Source of the DNA: Candidatus Kuenenia stuttgartensis
GTDB lineage: Bacteria > Bacteroidota > Bacteroidia > Flavobacteriales_D > Crocinitomicaceae
Direction of reading: 5' to 3'
DNA length: 35,392 bases
Assembly: GCA_943326025.2 (NCBI GenBank)
Contig: CALPRR020000001.1
Location: 1 to 35,392 of the forward strand
The notes under the pieces are model-generated. The model made no database searches. It was not told the DNA's origin and saw only the letters and a list, made by a program, of their open reading frames with translations. Below, one piece after another: positions 9,057 through 16,510 of the stretch (its first letter is position 1; every line of letters begins with the position of its first letter). The translations under genes and the position numbers were made by a program.

Positions 9057-10562
9057 ATGGACTATTTATTCACACTTGTTCAATCGCTAAGCGCTACTGA
9101 AAAAAGATATTTCACTAGATTGTCCACATTACAAACTCAAAGTTCAGTAAACCAATACGCACAACTTTTCAATAAGTTGTGTAAGGTAAAAAAATACAAT
9201 GAAAAAGAAATAAAGAAAGATTTTAACGCTGCTCATTTCCCACAATTAAAACAAACACTTTACAAAAAAATATTACAATCTTTGAGAATGTTTCATGCTT
9301 CGGAACATTTCGAAAATGAACCAAATATTCATTTAACTAATTCTAAAATATTACTTTCAAAAGGTTTATTAGACGAAGCAAAAAAAGAATTCAATAGAGC
9401 AGAAAAAAGAGCTCAAAGCGGAAGTCTACCATTTGAAACAGCAATGTTATTTAGAGAGAAAAATTTTCAAAACACCAGGACAATTTCAATTACTGATATT
9501 CAAGATCGTTTAAAAAATCATGATATTTTTTGGATAGATCACATTAAGGACCTTGAAAATGAACTAAAATATGAGAAGTTATTTTTGGAAGTTGAATTAT
9601 TAAACAAACAATTCGAAGCAACAAGAAATAGCCTAGAGAAAAGGAATATTTCAGATTTCTTACAAAATTTTTTATTAATCAATGAAAAATCAGCTGAAAC
9701 CTCTTACTCAAAAATACTATTTAATTTTATAAAAGGCCTAGCATATTTTTTAAATAGTGATTTTAATTACTCTGAAAAATACATGAATACATGCATTGAA
9801 TTATTTGAAGCTAATTCATCATACATATCTCAAAAAGAGGATATCTACATTCGTTCAATCGCAAATTTATGTTTAGTTCAATTATATCAAAAAAGTGATT
9901 CACTCAATGATTCAATTCAAAAATTAAAGAATTATAAAACTGAATTTCCGCATGTATTAGACTACAAAAACTATTTAATTTTTGTTTTAGAAATAATGAA
10001 ATTCAATTCAAATAATGAGTTTGAAAAGAGTATCTTATTGATAAAAGAAACTGAATCATTTACTTATAGAATTGAGAATCAAACACCTGAAAATAAGGAA
10101 ATAAATCAAGAAAAAATTTACAGTGTTTTTCAAAAAACAACTGCACACCTTGGTAATAATGATCGTATAAGCGCAAAAAAAACATTACAAAATTTCATTC
10201 AAAATAAGTCTGAACACATAAAAGAAGATGCTTTAATCTTAGCAAGAGTTCTACTTCTATTTATTCAGTTTGAATCTAATGACAATCAATTGATTGATTC
10301 AGAAATGAAAGCTACTGTTCGCTTTTTACATGAGCAAAACAAACTATACTTGTTTGAAAAACAAATATTAAAATTTATTTCTAATATGTTAGAAGCTAAT
10401 TCATCAAGTGAAAGAAAAGTTATTTTCTCACAGCTTAAAAATGATATGGCTAATTTAAAAAATATGGATCTAGAGAAAAATGCATTTATATATTTTGACT
10501 TTTCAAAATGGATAAATTCGTTTGACGATTCAAGCATAACCCAAGAAAGAAGTGATTATTAG
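9057..10562 (+). CDS. conserved helical-repeat protein of unknown function
   Basis: A 501-residue, soluble, Lys/Glu/Asn-rich and almost entirely alpha-helical protein without signal peptide or membrane segment. Paired helices with TPR-like spacing are visible (for example LTNSKILLSKGLLDEAKKEFNRAEKRA at about 95-121 and NFIKGLAYFLNSDFNYSEKYMNTCIELF near 220-250). The N-terminus MDYLFTLVQSLSATEKRYFTRL looks like a distinct conserved start. No catalytic motif is visible, so a cytoplasmic scaffold or adaptor is plausible but unproven. The upstream region has an imperfect -7 box (TAAAATTTG, 9032-9040) and a possible 23-codon ORF at 8963-9034. The 3' end lies 3 nt from the convergent gene, with no terminator between. 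Confidence 0.8.
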   Translation: MDYLFTLVQSLSATEKRYFTRLSTLQTQSSVNQYAQLFNKLCKVKKYNEKEIKKDFNAAHFPQLKQTLYKKILQSLRMFHASEHFENEPNIHLTNSKILLSKGLLDEAKKEFNRAEKRAQSGSLPFETAMLFREKNFQNTRTISITDIQDRLKNHDIFWIDHIKDLENELKYEKLFLEVELLNKQFEATRNSLEKRNISDFLQNFLLINEKSAETSYSKILFNFIKGLAYFLNSDFNYSEKYMNTCIELFEANSSYISQKEDIYIRSIANLCLVQLYQKSDSLNDSIQKLKNYKTEFPHVLDYKNYLIFVLEIMKFNSNNEFEKSILLIKETESFTYRIENQTPENKEINQEKIYSVFQKTTAHLGNNDRISAKKTLQNFIQNKSEHIKEDALILARVLLLFIQFESNDNQLIDSEMKATVRFLHEQNKLYLFEKQILKFISNMLEANSSSERKVIFSQLKNDMANLKNMDLEKNAFIYFDFSKWINSFDDSSITQERSDY

Positions 10563-10565
10563 AAA

Positions 10566-11321
10566 TCAATCCTCCATTTTCAAACGAATACCAAAAGAAG
10601 TATTAAACGTCCAATTAACTACATTTTTAGCTGGTCTACTATCGTAAAAGCTCGTCCATTCAAATCTAGTATCGATTTTTTTTGTCACTCTGAAATTCAA
10701 TGAATATTGACCTAAAAAACGAAAATCTTTAAAATCTACTAATAAAGGTTGATAATATGTTGCTGCAGTAAAATAAAAACTAGTTTTTGGATCTACATAC
10801 CATGACATGTAATTACTAATTCGGCACTCCTTATTAATCAATGCTGTTGTTCTAATTTGTTCATATTCATAAAATAAAGATGACCCGACAAAATATTTAC
10901 TCTTTTTGTTATCATAAAATTTCAATCTCAAACCTGAACCAAATAAGGTTCTCATTTGCTGATCTAGTAATTGATTGTACTGAATTTGAGAATAACTTTC
11001 CCATTTCCAAGGTCCACTTATTCTATATGCATATCTAAAATGAGCCATTCCCATATTTGAATAAACTTTTTCAGAGCCCTTTGAATAATTTAAATCACTT
11101 ATAAGGAAATAATAATGTTTTTTTGTTTTATATTGAACTCTTGGACGTAAAGAAAAATTGGTGAGTAAATCAGTATTTTTAATTGCTGAAAAACTTGCAT
11201 CTACTGCTCCACTCCAACCAGAAGTATCATCGTAAATTCTTTTATTTTCAATATTTACAACTTGAGATTGCAATTGAAAAACAAAGAAACAAAGAAATAA
11301 AAAGAGATTATTTAGGCGCAT
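10566..11321 (-). CDS. DUF481-like outer-membrane beta-barrel protein
   Basis: The protein is 251 residues when started at the ATG at 11319-11321. This start gives a clean signal peptide (MRLNNLFLFLCFFVFQLQSQ); the frame can be extended to 11360 but that adds a non-signal extension. The mature part has alternating aromatic/polar beta strands (HYYFLISDLNYSKGS, FRYAYRISGPWKWESYSQIQYNQL, RFEWTSFYDSRPAKNVVNWTFNTSFGIRLKM). Its W-x-E-x-x-x-Q-x-Q-Y-N-x-L-L pattern is typical of DUF481 (YdiY-like) barrels. It ends in an acidic tail rather than a C-terminal aromatic. It overlaps the 3' end of the LptF/LptG-type permease gene by 14 nt, so it is co-translated with it. The role is unknown; an outer-membrane location is inferred. 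Confidence 0.8.
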   Translation of the reverse strand: MRLNNLFLFLCFFVFQLQSQVVNIENKRIYDDTSGWSGAVDASFSAIKNTDLLTNFSLRPRVQYKTKKHYYFLISDLNYSKGSEKVYSNMGMAHFRYAYRISGPWKWESYSQIQYNQLLDQQMRTLFGSGLRLKFYDNKKSKYFVGSSLFYEYEQIRTTALINKECRISNYMSWYVDPKTSFYFTAATYYQPLLVDFKDFRFLGQYSLNFRVTKKIDTRFEWTSFYDSRPAKNVVNWTFNTSFGIRLKMED

Positions 11322-12384
11322 ATTTATACAATACATAAGCAACTGCACCAAATAAAACATTAGGAATCCAAACAGCTATAATTGGCGAAAAACCAACATT
11401 TACAGCCGCCACATCCATAATTTTCATAGTGAAAATATAGACAAAAATAATTCCTAACCCCAAAGCTATATTAATTCCAACTCCACCACGTTTTTTTCTA
11501 CTTGATACAGAAACACCAATTATTGTTAGAATATAAGTAGCGAAAGGTAGTGATGATCTTCGATATAATTCTAATTCATATGAAGGTACATTAGCCGCAC
11601 CTTTAGCTTTTTCTTTTACAATGAATTCATTTAATTCTGAATAATTCATTATCTCAGCAATATTTTCTCTGTGGGCCATGTCATCAATTCTAAAATTAAA
11701 AACAGTATCTTTTTCTTTACCATTTATAATCTGCTCGTTTAATCCATTCACTTTTCTTTCATAGTAATCAAACAATTTCCATTGGTTAGTGCCTATAATA
11801 TTCTTAGCACCTCTTGCTTTTAAAAAATAAGTGACTTCATCATCATTATTTGTAACTTGAACAACAAAATCATTCGCAATATTATCATCCGAAACATATG
11901 TAGCAAAATTCACCGAAACATTTCCTGGAAACTCTGCATAATAATCCTCGACATGTAATCCTGATCTGTAATATTTATTATCAAAATCTAGACGAATTTT
12001 ATTTGCTCTTGGCAACACTAAGTGATTCATCAACAAAGAAATAATCATCAACAAAGTAGCCGCAATCATATAAGGCCTCAGGAAACGATTAAAAGGTTTT
12101 CCACTATTTAAAATTGGAATAACCTCGGTATCTGATGCCATTTTTGCCGTAAACCAAATTACAGAAATAAAAATAATCATCGAGGAAAAAGTATTCCCGT
12201 AGTAAAGTAAAAATGTAAGGTAATATTTTAAGAATATATCTGAAATAGGAGCTTGTTTTTCAATAAACTCACCTAATCTTTCTGACATATCAAATACCAT
12301 AGACAACAACATTATAATCCCCAACATAAAAAAGAATGTTGATAGGAATTTTTTAATGATGTATTTATCTAATATCTTGAGCAC
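11308..12384 (-). CDS. LptF/LptG-family lipopolysaccharide export permease
   Basis: A 358-residue protein with the YjgP/YjgQ layout. Three N-terminal membrane segments lie at about 15-40, 55-80 and 100-125, a periplasmic beta-jellyroll domain at about 130-260 (YAEFPGNVSVNFATYVSD ...), and C-terminal segments at about 270-350 (FATYILTIIGVSVSSRKKRGGVGINIALGLGI). The family moves LPS from the inner membrane to the periplasmic bridge with LptB and LptC. I cannot tell LptF from LptG by eye. The start is GTG at 12384 with AAAGG-like spacing upstream and gives the expected N-terminus LKILDKYIIKKFL. It lies 34 nt downstream of tgt and overlaps the DUF481-like gene, forming an operon. Confidence 0.9.
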   Translation of the reverse strand: MLKILDKYIIKKFLSTFFFMLGIIMLLSMVFDMSERLGEFIEKQAPISDIFLKYYLTFLLYYGNTFSSMIIFISVIWFTAKMASDTEVIPILNSGKPFNRFLRPYMIAATLLMIISLLMNHLVLPRANKIRLDFDNKYYRSGLHVEDYYAEFPGNVSVNFATYVSDDNIANDFVVQVTNNDDEVTYFLKARGAKNIIGTNQWKLFDYYERKVNGLNEQIINGKEKDTVFNFRIDDMAHRENIAEIMNYSELNEFIVKEKAKGAANVPSYELELYRRSSLPFATYILTIIGVSVSSRKKRGGVGINIALGLGIIFVYIFTMKIMDVAAVNVGFSPIIAVWIPNVLFGAVAYVLYKYAPK

Positions 12385-12418
12385 CTGCCTTTGATTTTAA
12401 ATCTTTGATTAACAATTG

Positions 12419-13549
12419 TTACAATTTTTGACCTAATTTCTTAACCATAACATTTTTCCATTCTGCAAAAGTTCCATCTAAAATACGAACTCTTGCTTCT
12501 TTTACTAATGCTAAATAGAATGCTAAATTATGAATTGTCGCTATTTGAAAACCTAAATACTCTTTCGATTTAATCAAATGTCTCAAATAAGCTTTTGAAT
12601 AAGTTTGATCAACATAAGAAGTACCATTTGGATCAATTACAGAATAATCTTTTTCCCATTTTTGATTCTTAATATTAATTATTCCTTCAGATGTAAATAA
12701 CATACCATGACGAGCATTTCTTGATGGCATTACACAATCAAACATGTCGATACCCATGGAGATACATTCCAACAAATTAATTGGTGTTCCTACTCCCATC
12801 AAATATCTTGCTTTGTCAGTTGGTAAAATCCCACAAACTAAATCAGTCATTTCGTACAAATCTTCATCAGGCTCACCAACTGACAATCCACCAATTGCAT
12901 TACCGATTGTTCCGTAACCCGCAATTACTTCAGCAGATTCTTTCCTTAAATCTTTATAAGTACTTCCTTGTATAATTGGAAATAAATTTTGTTCATATCC
13001 ATACAATGGTTGTGTTGCATCCATTTGATCATAACATCTTTTCAACCAACGATGCGTCATGTGCATCGAACGTTTAGCATAATTATAATCACATGGATAA
13101 GGTGTACATTCATCAAAAGCCATTATGATGTCAGCACCTATTTGACGTTGAACATCAATTGCTTTTTCAGGTGTAAAGAAATGATAACTCCCATCATAAT
13201 GCGATTGAAATTTCACCCCTTCTTCTTTTATTTTTCTTGATCCTGATAAAGAATAGACTTGATAACCTCCTGAATCAGTTAAAATCGGTCCATCCCATCC
13301 AATAAATTTATGTAATCCACCTGCATTTTCTATTACATCCATTCCAGGACGCATATACAAATGATAAGTGTTACCCAAAATGATTTGAGCTTTAATATCA
13401 TCTTTTATTTCATGTTGGTGAACACCTTTAACAGTTCCTGCTGTTCCAACAGGCATGAATATAGGAGTCTCAACAACACCATGGTCAGTATGTAGTAGTC
13501 CAGCTCTCGCATTTGACTTTGAATCTGTATGTAATAAATCGAAGTGCAT
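12419..13549 (-). CDS. tgt: queuine/preQ1 tRNA-ribosyltransferase (TGT)
   Basis: A 376-residue enzyme that exchanges guanine-34 of GUN-anticodon tRNAs for the queuosine precursor. It is recognised by GTAGTVKGVHQHEI, LGNTYHLYMRPG, the base-binding DSGGYQVYSL, GGLSVGEP, GVGTPINLLECISMGIDMFDCVMPSRNARHG (FDCVMP holds the catalytic Asp) and YSKAYLRHL near the C-terminus. The usual CxCxxC zinc ligands just before YSKAYLRHL are replaced by a Cys-free GTSYVDQ stretch, although the later His of IHNLAFY is kept. I recall the same feature in other Bacteroidota TGTs but could not check it. First gene of the tgt-permease-DUF481 operon. Confidence 0.96.
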   Translation of the reverse strand: MHFDLLHTDSKSNARAGLLHTDHGVVETPIFMPVGTAGTVKGVHQHEIKDDIKAQIILGNTYHLYMRPGMDVIENAGGLHKFIGWDGPILTDSGGYQVYSLSGSRKIKEEGVKFQSHYDGSYHFFTPEKAIDVQRQIGADIIMAFDECTPYPCDYNYAKRSMHMTHRWLKRCYDQMDATQPLYGYEQNLFPIIQGSTYKDLRKESAEVIAGYGTIGNAIGGLSVGEPDEDLYEMTDLVCGILPTDKARYLMGVGTPINLLECISMGIDMFDCVMPSRNARHGMLFTSEGIINIKNQKWEKDYSVIDPNGTSYVDQTYSKAYLRHLIKSKEYLGFQIATIHNLAFYLALVKEARVRILDGTFAEWKNVMVKKLGQKL

Positions 13550-13573
13550 AAAATTGTTGAAAAATAAACACTA

Positions 13574-13581
13574 CAAAGATA
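13574..13581 (-). promoter_or_regulatory. -7 promoter box of the tgt operon
   Basis: TATCTTTG on the minus strand (perfect TAnnTTTG), 24 nt upstream of the tgt ATG. No convincing -33 element was seen. A one-mismatch box for the divergent glycosyltransferase gene (CATATTTG, 13603-13610) lies in the same 80-nt divergent region. Confidence 0.5.
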
Positions 13582-13629
13582 ATTGTATTTAGTTATGCTT
13601 GCCATATTTGCACCAAAGCTTTAAACAAA

Positions 13630-14766
13630 ATGCAGTTTATTCCAGAATTTGAGTATAATTTAACGATGATATTATTTATCGTTTTCTCCTTTGCAGCCTT
13701 TATACAGCTGATTTACGTGCTATTCATTCACGGAAAACTTTCATTTTTCAACCCATCTAAACAAGTTGTTTCAACTGAATTTCCACCAGTAACAATATTG
13801 ATTTCTGCTAGAAATGAAGCTGATAACATCTATGAAAATCTTCCGACAATATTAGATCAAGACTATCCAGAATTTGAAGTCATTGTCATAAATCATCAAT
13901 CAATAGATGAATCTCATTATATTTTGAATGCATATGCACATCAATATAAAAACTTAAGAGTTATAGAAATTGAAAGAAGTCAACATTTAAAATCTGGAAA
14001 GAAACTTCCTTTAACGATTGGTATTAAAGGAGCAAAACATGAACATTTATTGTTTACTGACGCTGATTGTAAACCAACATCAAACCAATGGCTAAAAAGT
14101 ATGGCGAGTCGATTTACATCAGAGAAAGAAATTACGATTGGTTATGCCCCTTATGTTTTCAAGAAATCTTTTCTCAATAAGGTTATTCGATTTGATACTA
14201 CTTGGATCGCAATGAATTATTTTTCGATGGCTTTAGCTAAAATACCTTACATGGGTGTAGGTAGAAATATGGGTTATACTAAATCTGTTTTTAATTCTGT
14301 AAATGGATTTAAATCTCATTATTCGCTTGCTTCAGGAGATGATGATCTATTTATCCAAGAGTCTGCTACAAAAAAAAATATAGCAATTAACCTTGATAAA
14401 ACATCGTTTTGTTATTCTGAAGGTGCTGAAGACTGGGAAAGTTGGTTTCGACAAAAAGCTAGACACTATACTACGTCTAGCCGATATAGGGTTTTCAAAA
14501 AAGCAATGTTAGGAATATATCCTCTTACCATGTTTATGTTGTTGATTTCCTTTGTTATTTTGATGTTGGATACGAATTATCGTTGGTTAACACTTTCTAT
14601 TTTTGGATTTGTCATTATTGTAAAATGGTTGATTCATGCAAGATGTTTTAAAAAATTGCATGAACCTGGTTTTATTTCAATGATCCCATTACTTGATATT
14701 GCTTATTCAATTTTAATTCCAATACTCTATTATTCAGTGAACAAAAAAGAAGATACAAAATGGTAG
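13630..14766 (+). CDS. membrane-bound family 2 glycosyltransferase
   Basis: A 378-residue protein with an N-terminal membrane segment (about 13-36) and a GT-A domain of family 2 from about residue 48. The domain shows VTILISARNEADNIYENLPTIL for nucleotide-sugar binding, the DxD motif D144-A-D146 (FTDADCKP), an acceptor-side SGDDDLF and a QxxR-type WFRQKARH motif. Two to three C-terminal membrane segments follow (about 290-375). The layout resembles processive or undecaprenyl-linked sugar transferases acting at the cytoplasmic membrane; donor and product are not evident. It overlaps the sigma-factor gene by 7 nt, so the two are co-expressed. It is transcribed divergently from tgt. Confidence 0.92.
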   Translation: MQFIPEFEYNLTMILFIVFSFAAFIQLIYVLFIHGKLSFFNPSKQVVSTEFPPVTILISARNEADNIYENLPTILDQDYPEFEVIVINHQSIDESHYILNAYAHQYKNLRVIEIERSQHLKSGKKLPLTIGIKGAKHEHLLFTDADCKPTSNQWLKSMASRFTSEKEITIGYAPYVFKKSFLNKVIRFDTTWIAMNYFSMALAKIPYMGVGRNMGYTKSVFNSVNGFKSHYSLASGDDDLFIQESATKKNIAINLDKTSFCYSEGAEDWESWFRQKARHYTTSSRYRVFKKAMLGIYPLTMFMLLISFVILMLDTNYRWLTLSIFGFVIIVKWLIHARCFKKLHEPGFISMIPLLDIAYSILIPILYYSVNKKEDTKW

Positions 14767-15365
14767 GAAGCGAACATTTATCAGATAAAGCAAAGCATGA
14801 CTTACAATTAGTCAACGCTGCGATTAGCGGTAAACAAAGTGCCTACGCTGAATTAATGGAGAAATATCGTGAATCTATTTATTTCATGATGTTGAAAATG
14901 GTTAAGAATCCAGATGATGCAGAAGATTTAACATTAGAAGCATTTGGTAAAGCTTTTAGTCGTTTAGAACAATATTCTCCTAGTTTTGCTTTTAGTACAT
15001 GGCTATTCAAAATTGCATCTAATAACAGTATCGATTTTATTCGTAAAAAAAGAATTAAAGTCACTTCAATGGATACTGGAATGATGACTGATGATGGTGA
15101 AACAATTTTTTATGATGCAAAATCTCAAACGTTAGATCCTGAAGAAACAATTATCTATAATCAGAAAGTTAAATTGATGCGTAATTTGGTGAGTCAATTA
15201 AAACCAAGATATAGAGAATTGGTTGAAAAACGATACTTTGAAGAATTGAGTTATGAAGAAATTGCTGAAGAACTTAATTTACCTCTAGGAACTGTGAAAG
15301 CTCAATTATTCAGAGCTAGAGAGTTTTTGGCAAATATGATTGAAAAAACAAAAGAGAATATTTAA
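14760..15365 (+). CDS. ECF-type RNA polymerase sigma factor
   Basis: A 201-residue sigma-70 family protein. Region 2 is at about 30-100 (YAELMEKYRESIYFMMLKMVKNPDDAEDLTLEAFGKAFSRL, then FSTWLFKIASNNSIDFIRKKR). Region 4 is at about 137-190 (LKPRYRELVEKRYFEELSYEEIAEELNLPLGTVKAQLFRARE, a full helix-turn-helix). The size and lack of regions 1 and 3 fit the ECF/SigW-RpoE class. No anti-sigma factor lies next to it: the neighbours are the overlapping glycosyltransferase (7 nt) and rsmG 53 nt downstream. This suggests a constitutively used or otherwise controlled sigma factor, which I infer from context only. Confidence 0.93.
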   Translation: MVGSEHLSDKAKHDLQLVNAAISGKQSAYAELMEKYRESIYFMMLKMVKNPDDAEDLTLEAFGKAFSRLEQYSPSFAFSTWLFKIASNNSIDFIRKKRIKVTSMDTGMMTDDGETIFYDAKSQTLDPEETIIYNQKVKLMRNLVSQLKPRYRELVEKRYFEELSYEEIAEELNLPLGTVKAQLFRAREFLANMIEKTKENI

Positions 15366-15402
15366 TTTCTTTAGATTATAAATTTTCAGACTCTTTATCT
15401 TT

Positions 15403-15408
15403 AAGGAG
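15403..15408 (+). promoter_or_regulatory. unusual strong Shine-Dalgarno sequence before rsmG
   Basis: AAGGAG, 10 nt before the ATG at 15419. Most genes in this window have no such site. It fits translation of rsmG from within the sigma-factor transcript. Confidence 0.6.
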
Positions 15409-15418
15409 AAATCAAATT

Positions 15419-16048
15419 ATGAATTCAGTACAACTTATATTAAAATATTTTCCTGATTTGACTGAAAAGCAAATCGAACAATTTTCTAAATTATTAGAAG
15501 TATATACCTTTTGGAACAATCAAATCAATGTGATTTCTAGAAAAGACACCGATAATTTTTACGAAAGACATGTATTGCATTCATTAGGAATTGCTAAAAT
15601 TATGCAATTCAAAGATGGTGCTGATATTATGGATATAGGAACAGGGGGTGGCTTCCCTGGTATTCCATTAGCAATTCTTTATCCAAACTGTAATTTCACT
15701 TTAGTTGATTCAATCGGTAAAAAAATAAAAGTGGTAAATGAAGTTGCTGCAGCAATTGGTTTGACAAATGTTACAGGAATTCATGAACGTGCTGAAAACA
15801 TTGATAAACAATTTGATTTTATTGTAAGTCGAGCTGTTACAGCAATGCCTGATTTCATCAAATGGATCAATGGAAAATTCAAAAAGAAAAGTGTCCACGA
15901 TTTAAAAAATGGAATCTTATATCTTAAAGGTGGTGATTTAAAAGAAGAAATGAAGGGTGTGAACCGTTATTTCTACATGCATAATCTACCTGATCATTTT
16001 TCAGAAGAATTCTTTGAGACGAAGAAAGTGGTTTATGTGAGATATTAA
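15419..16048 (+). CDS. rsmG: 16S rRNA (guanine-527-N7)-methyltransferase RsmG
   Basis: A 209-residue SAM-dependent enzyme that methylates G527 of 16S rRNA. It carries the RsmG hallmarks: WNNQINVISRKD, ERHVLHSLGIAK, the SAM-binding DIGTGGGFPGIPLAI (from D72), LVDSIGKKIKVVNEVAAAIGL, and IVSRAVTAMPDFIKW. Length is normal (about 205-240). It is third in line behind the glycosyltransferase and sigma-factor genes and has its own AAGGAG ribosome site. No terminator was recognised; the following 460 nt hold a dead gene and a repeat. Confidence 0.96.
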   Translation: MNSVQLILKYFPDLTEKQIEQFSKLLEVYTFWNNQINVISRKDTDNFYERHVLHSLGIAKIMQFKDGADIMDIGTGGGFPGIPLAILYPNCNFTLVDSIGKKIKVVNEVAAAIGLTNVTGIHERAENIDKQFDFIVSRAVTAMPDFIKWINGKFKKKSVHDLKNGILYLKGGDLKEEMKGVNRYFYMHNLPDHFSEEFFETKKVVYVRY

Positions 16049-16141
16049 TAATGTTGAATTATTAATTTTGGATTTTGGATTACTAATTATGTATAATAAA
16101 ACTTTAATTTAATTAGTCTAATATAATAAGTGACTCTTTAT

Positions 16142-16378
16142 TCATCTTCGAAAAAGCAATCTAGAAGAATGTTTTAATATTCTGAACCGGTCGCATTTTG
16201 CTACCAGCTCATCTTTTTCGAAGCTGGTCATTTGAAAACAAAACATTTCTGGAAATATTTCTTTGTTTCGTTTTACTTGTTCATTAATTCTTTTCGTCTG
16301 AACATTATACAATTCAGCTAAATCTCGATCAATTATAACTTGTTGATTACGAATATAAAAAAATATAAAAGTGTAAAA
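16142..16378 (-). pseudogene. truncated ORF6N-domain gene remnant
   Basis: On the minus strand this reads FYIRNQQVIIDRDLAELYNV, then QTKRINEQVKRNKEIFPEMFCFQMTS, EKDELVAKCDRF and ILKHSSRLLFRR before TGA. The first part is a near-perfect ORF6N domain start (family pattern IRGQKVMLDRDLAELYGVETKRLNEQVKRN..RFPE.F.FQLT). The usual continuation (PYAFTEQG...) is lost; another frame at the end reads CFFEDE. No in-frame ATG precedes the domain, and a palindromic repeat sits where the N-terminus should be. ORF6N proteins are DNA-binding proteins of phage or mobile origin. This is a relic cut at both ends, not a functional gene. Confidence 0.8.
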
Positions 16379-16385
16379 TCTATTT

Positions 16386-16500
16386 CCTCCCTTGAGGGAG
16401 GATTAAGGAGGGTGACCAACTAAAATCCTAATCTTATATCGTTTTACTTCATTTAAGAACATTAATTATCACCTCACTCACTCCCTGCTCAAGTAGGGAA
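16386..16500. repeat. G/C-rich palindromic interspersed-repeat-like element
   Basis: In a surrounding of very low GC, CCTCCC-TTGA-GGGAGG (16386-16401) is followed by AAGGAGGGTGACC. A second small hairpin, TCCCT-GCTCAAGT-AGGGA (about 16482-16499), lies 80 nt away next to the helicase stop codon. The composition and paired hairpins resemble short interspersed palindromic repeats common between Flavobacteriales genes. Identity as a repeat family rests on general resemblance; no second copy lies in the window. Confidence 0.5.
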
Positions 16501-16510
16501 GTATTAAAAA

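Noticed and set aside
11322..11360. Longer N-terminus for the DUF481-like protein
   Set aside because: It would put an extra segment ahead of a good signal peptide and deepen the overlap with the permease gene.
12410..12421. TAACAATTGTTA palindrome between tgt and the LptF/LptG permease
   Set aside because: Only 12 bp, A/T-rich, overlaps the tgt stop codon within an operon; probably chance.
12781..13240. Plus-strand ORFs of 64 and 83 codons inside tgt
   Set aside because: They lie antisense to the well-supported tgt gene, with no ribosome site or recognisable product.
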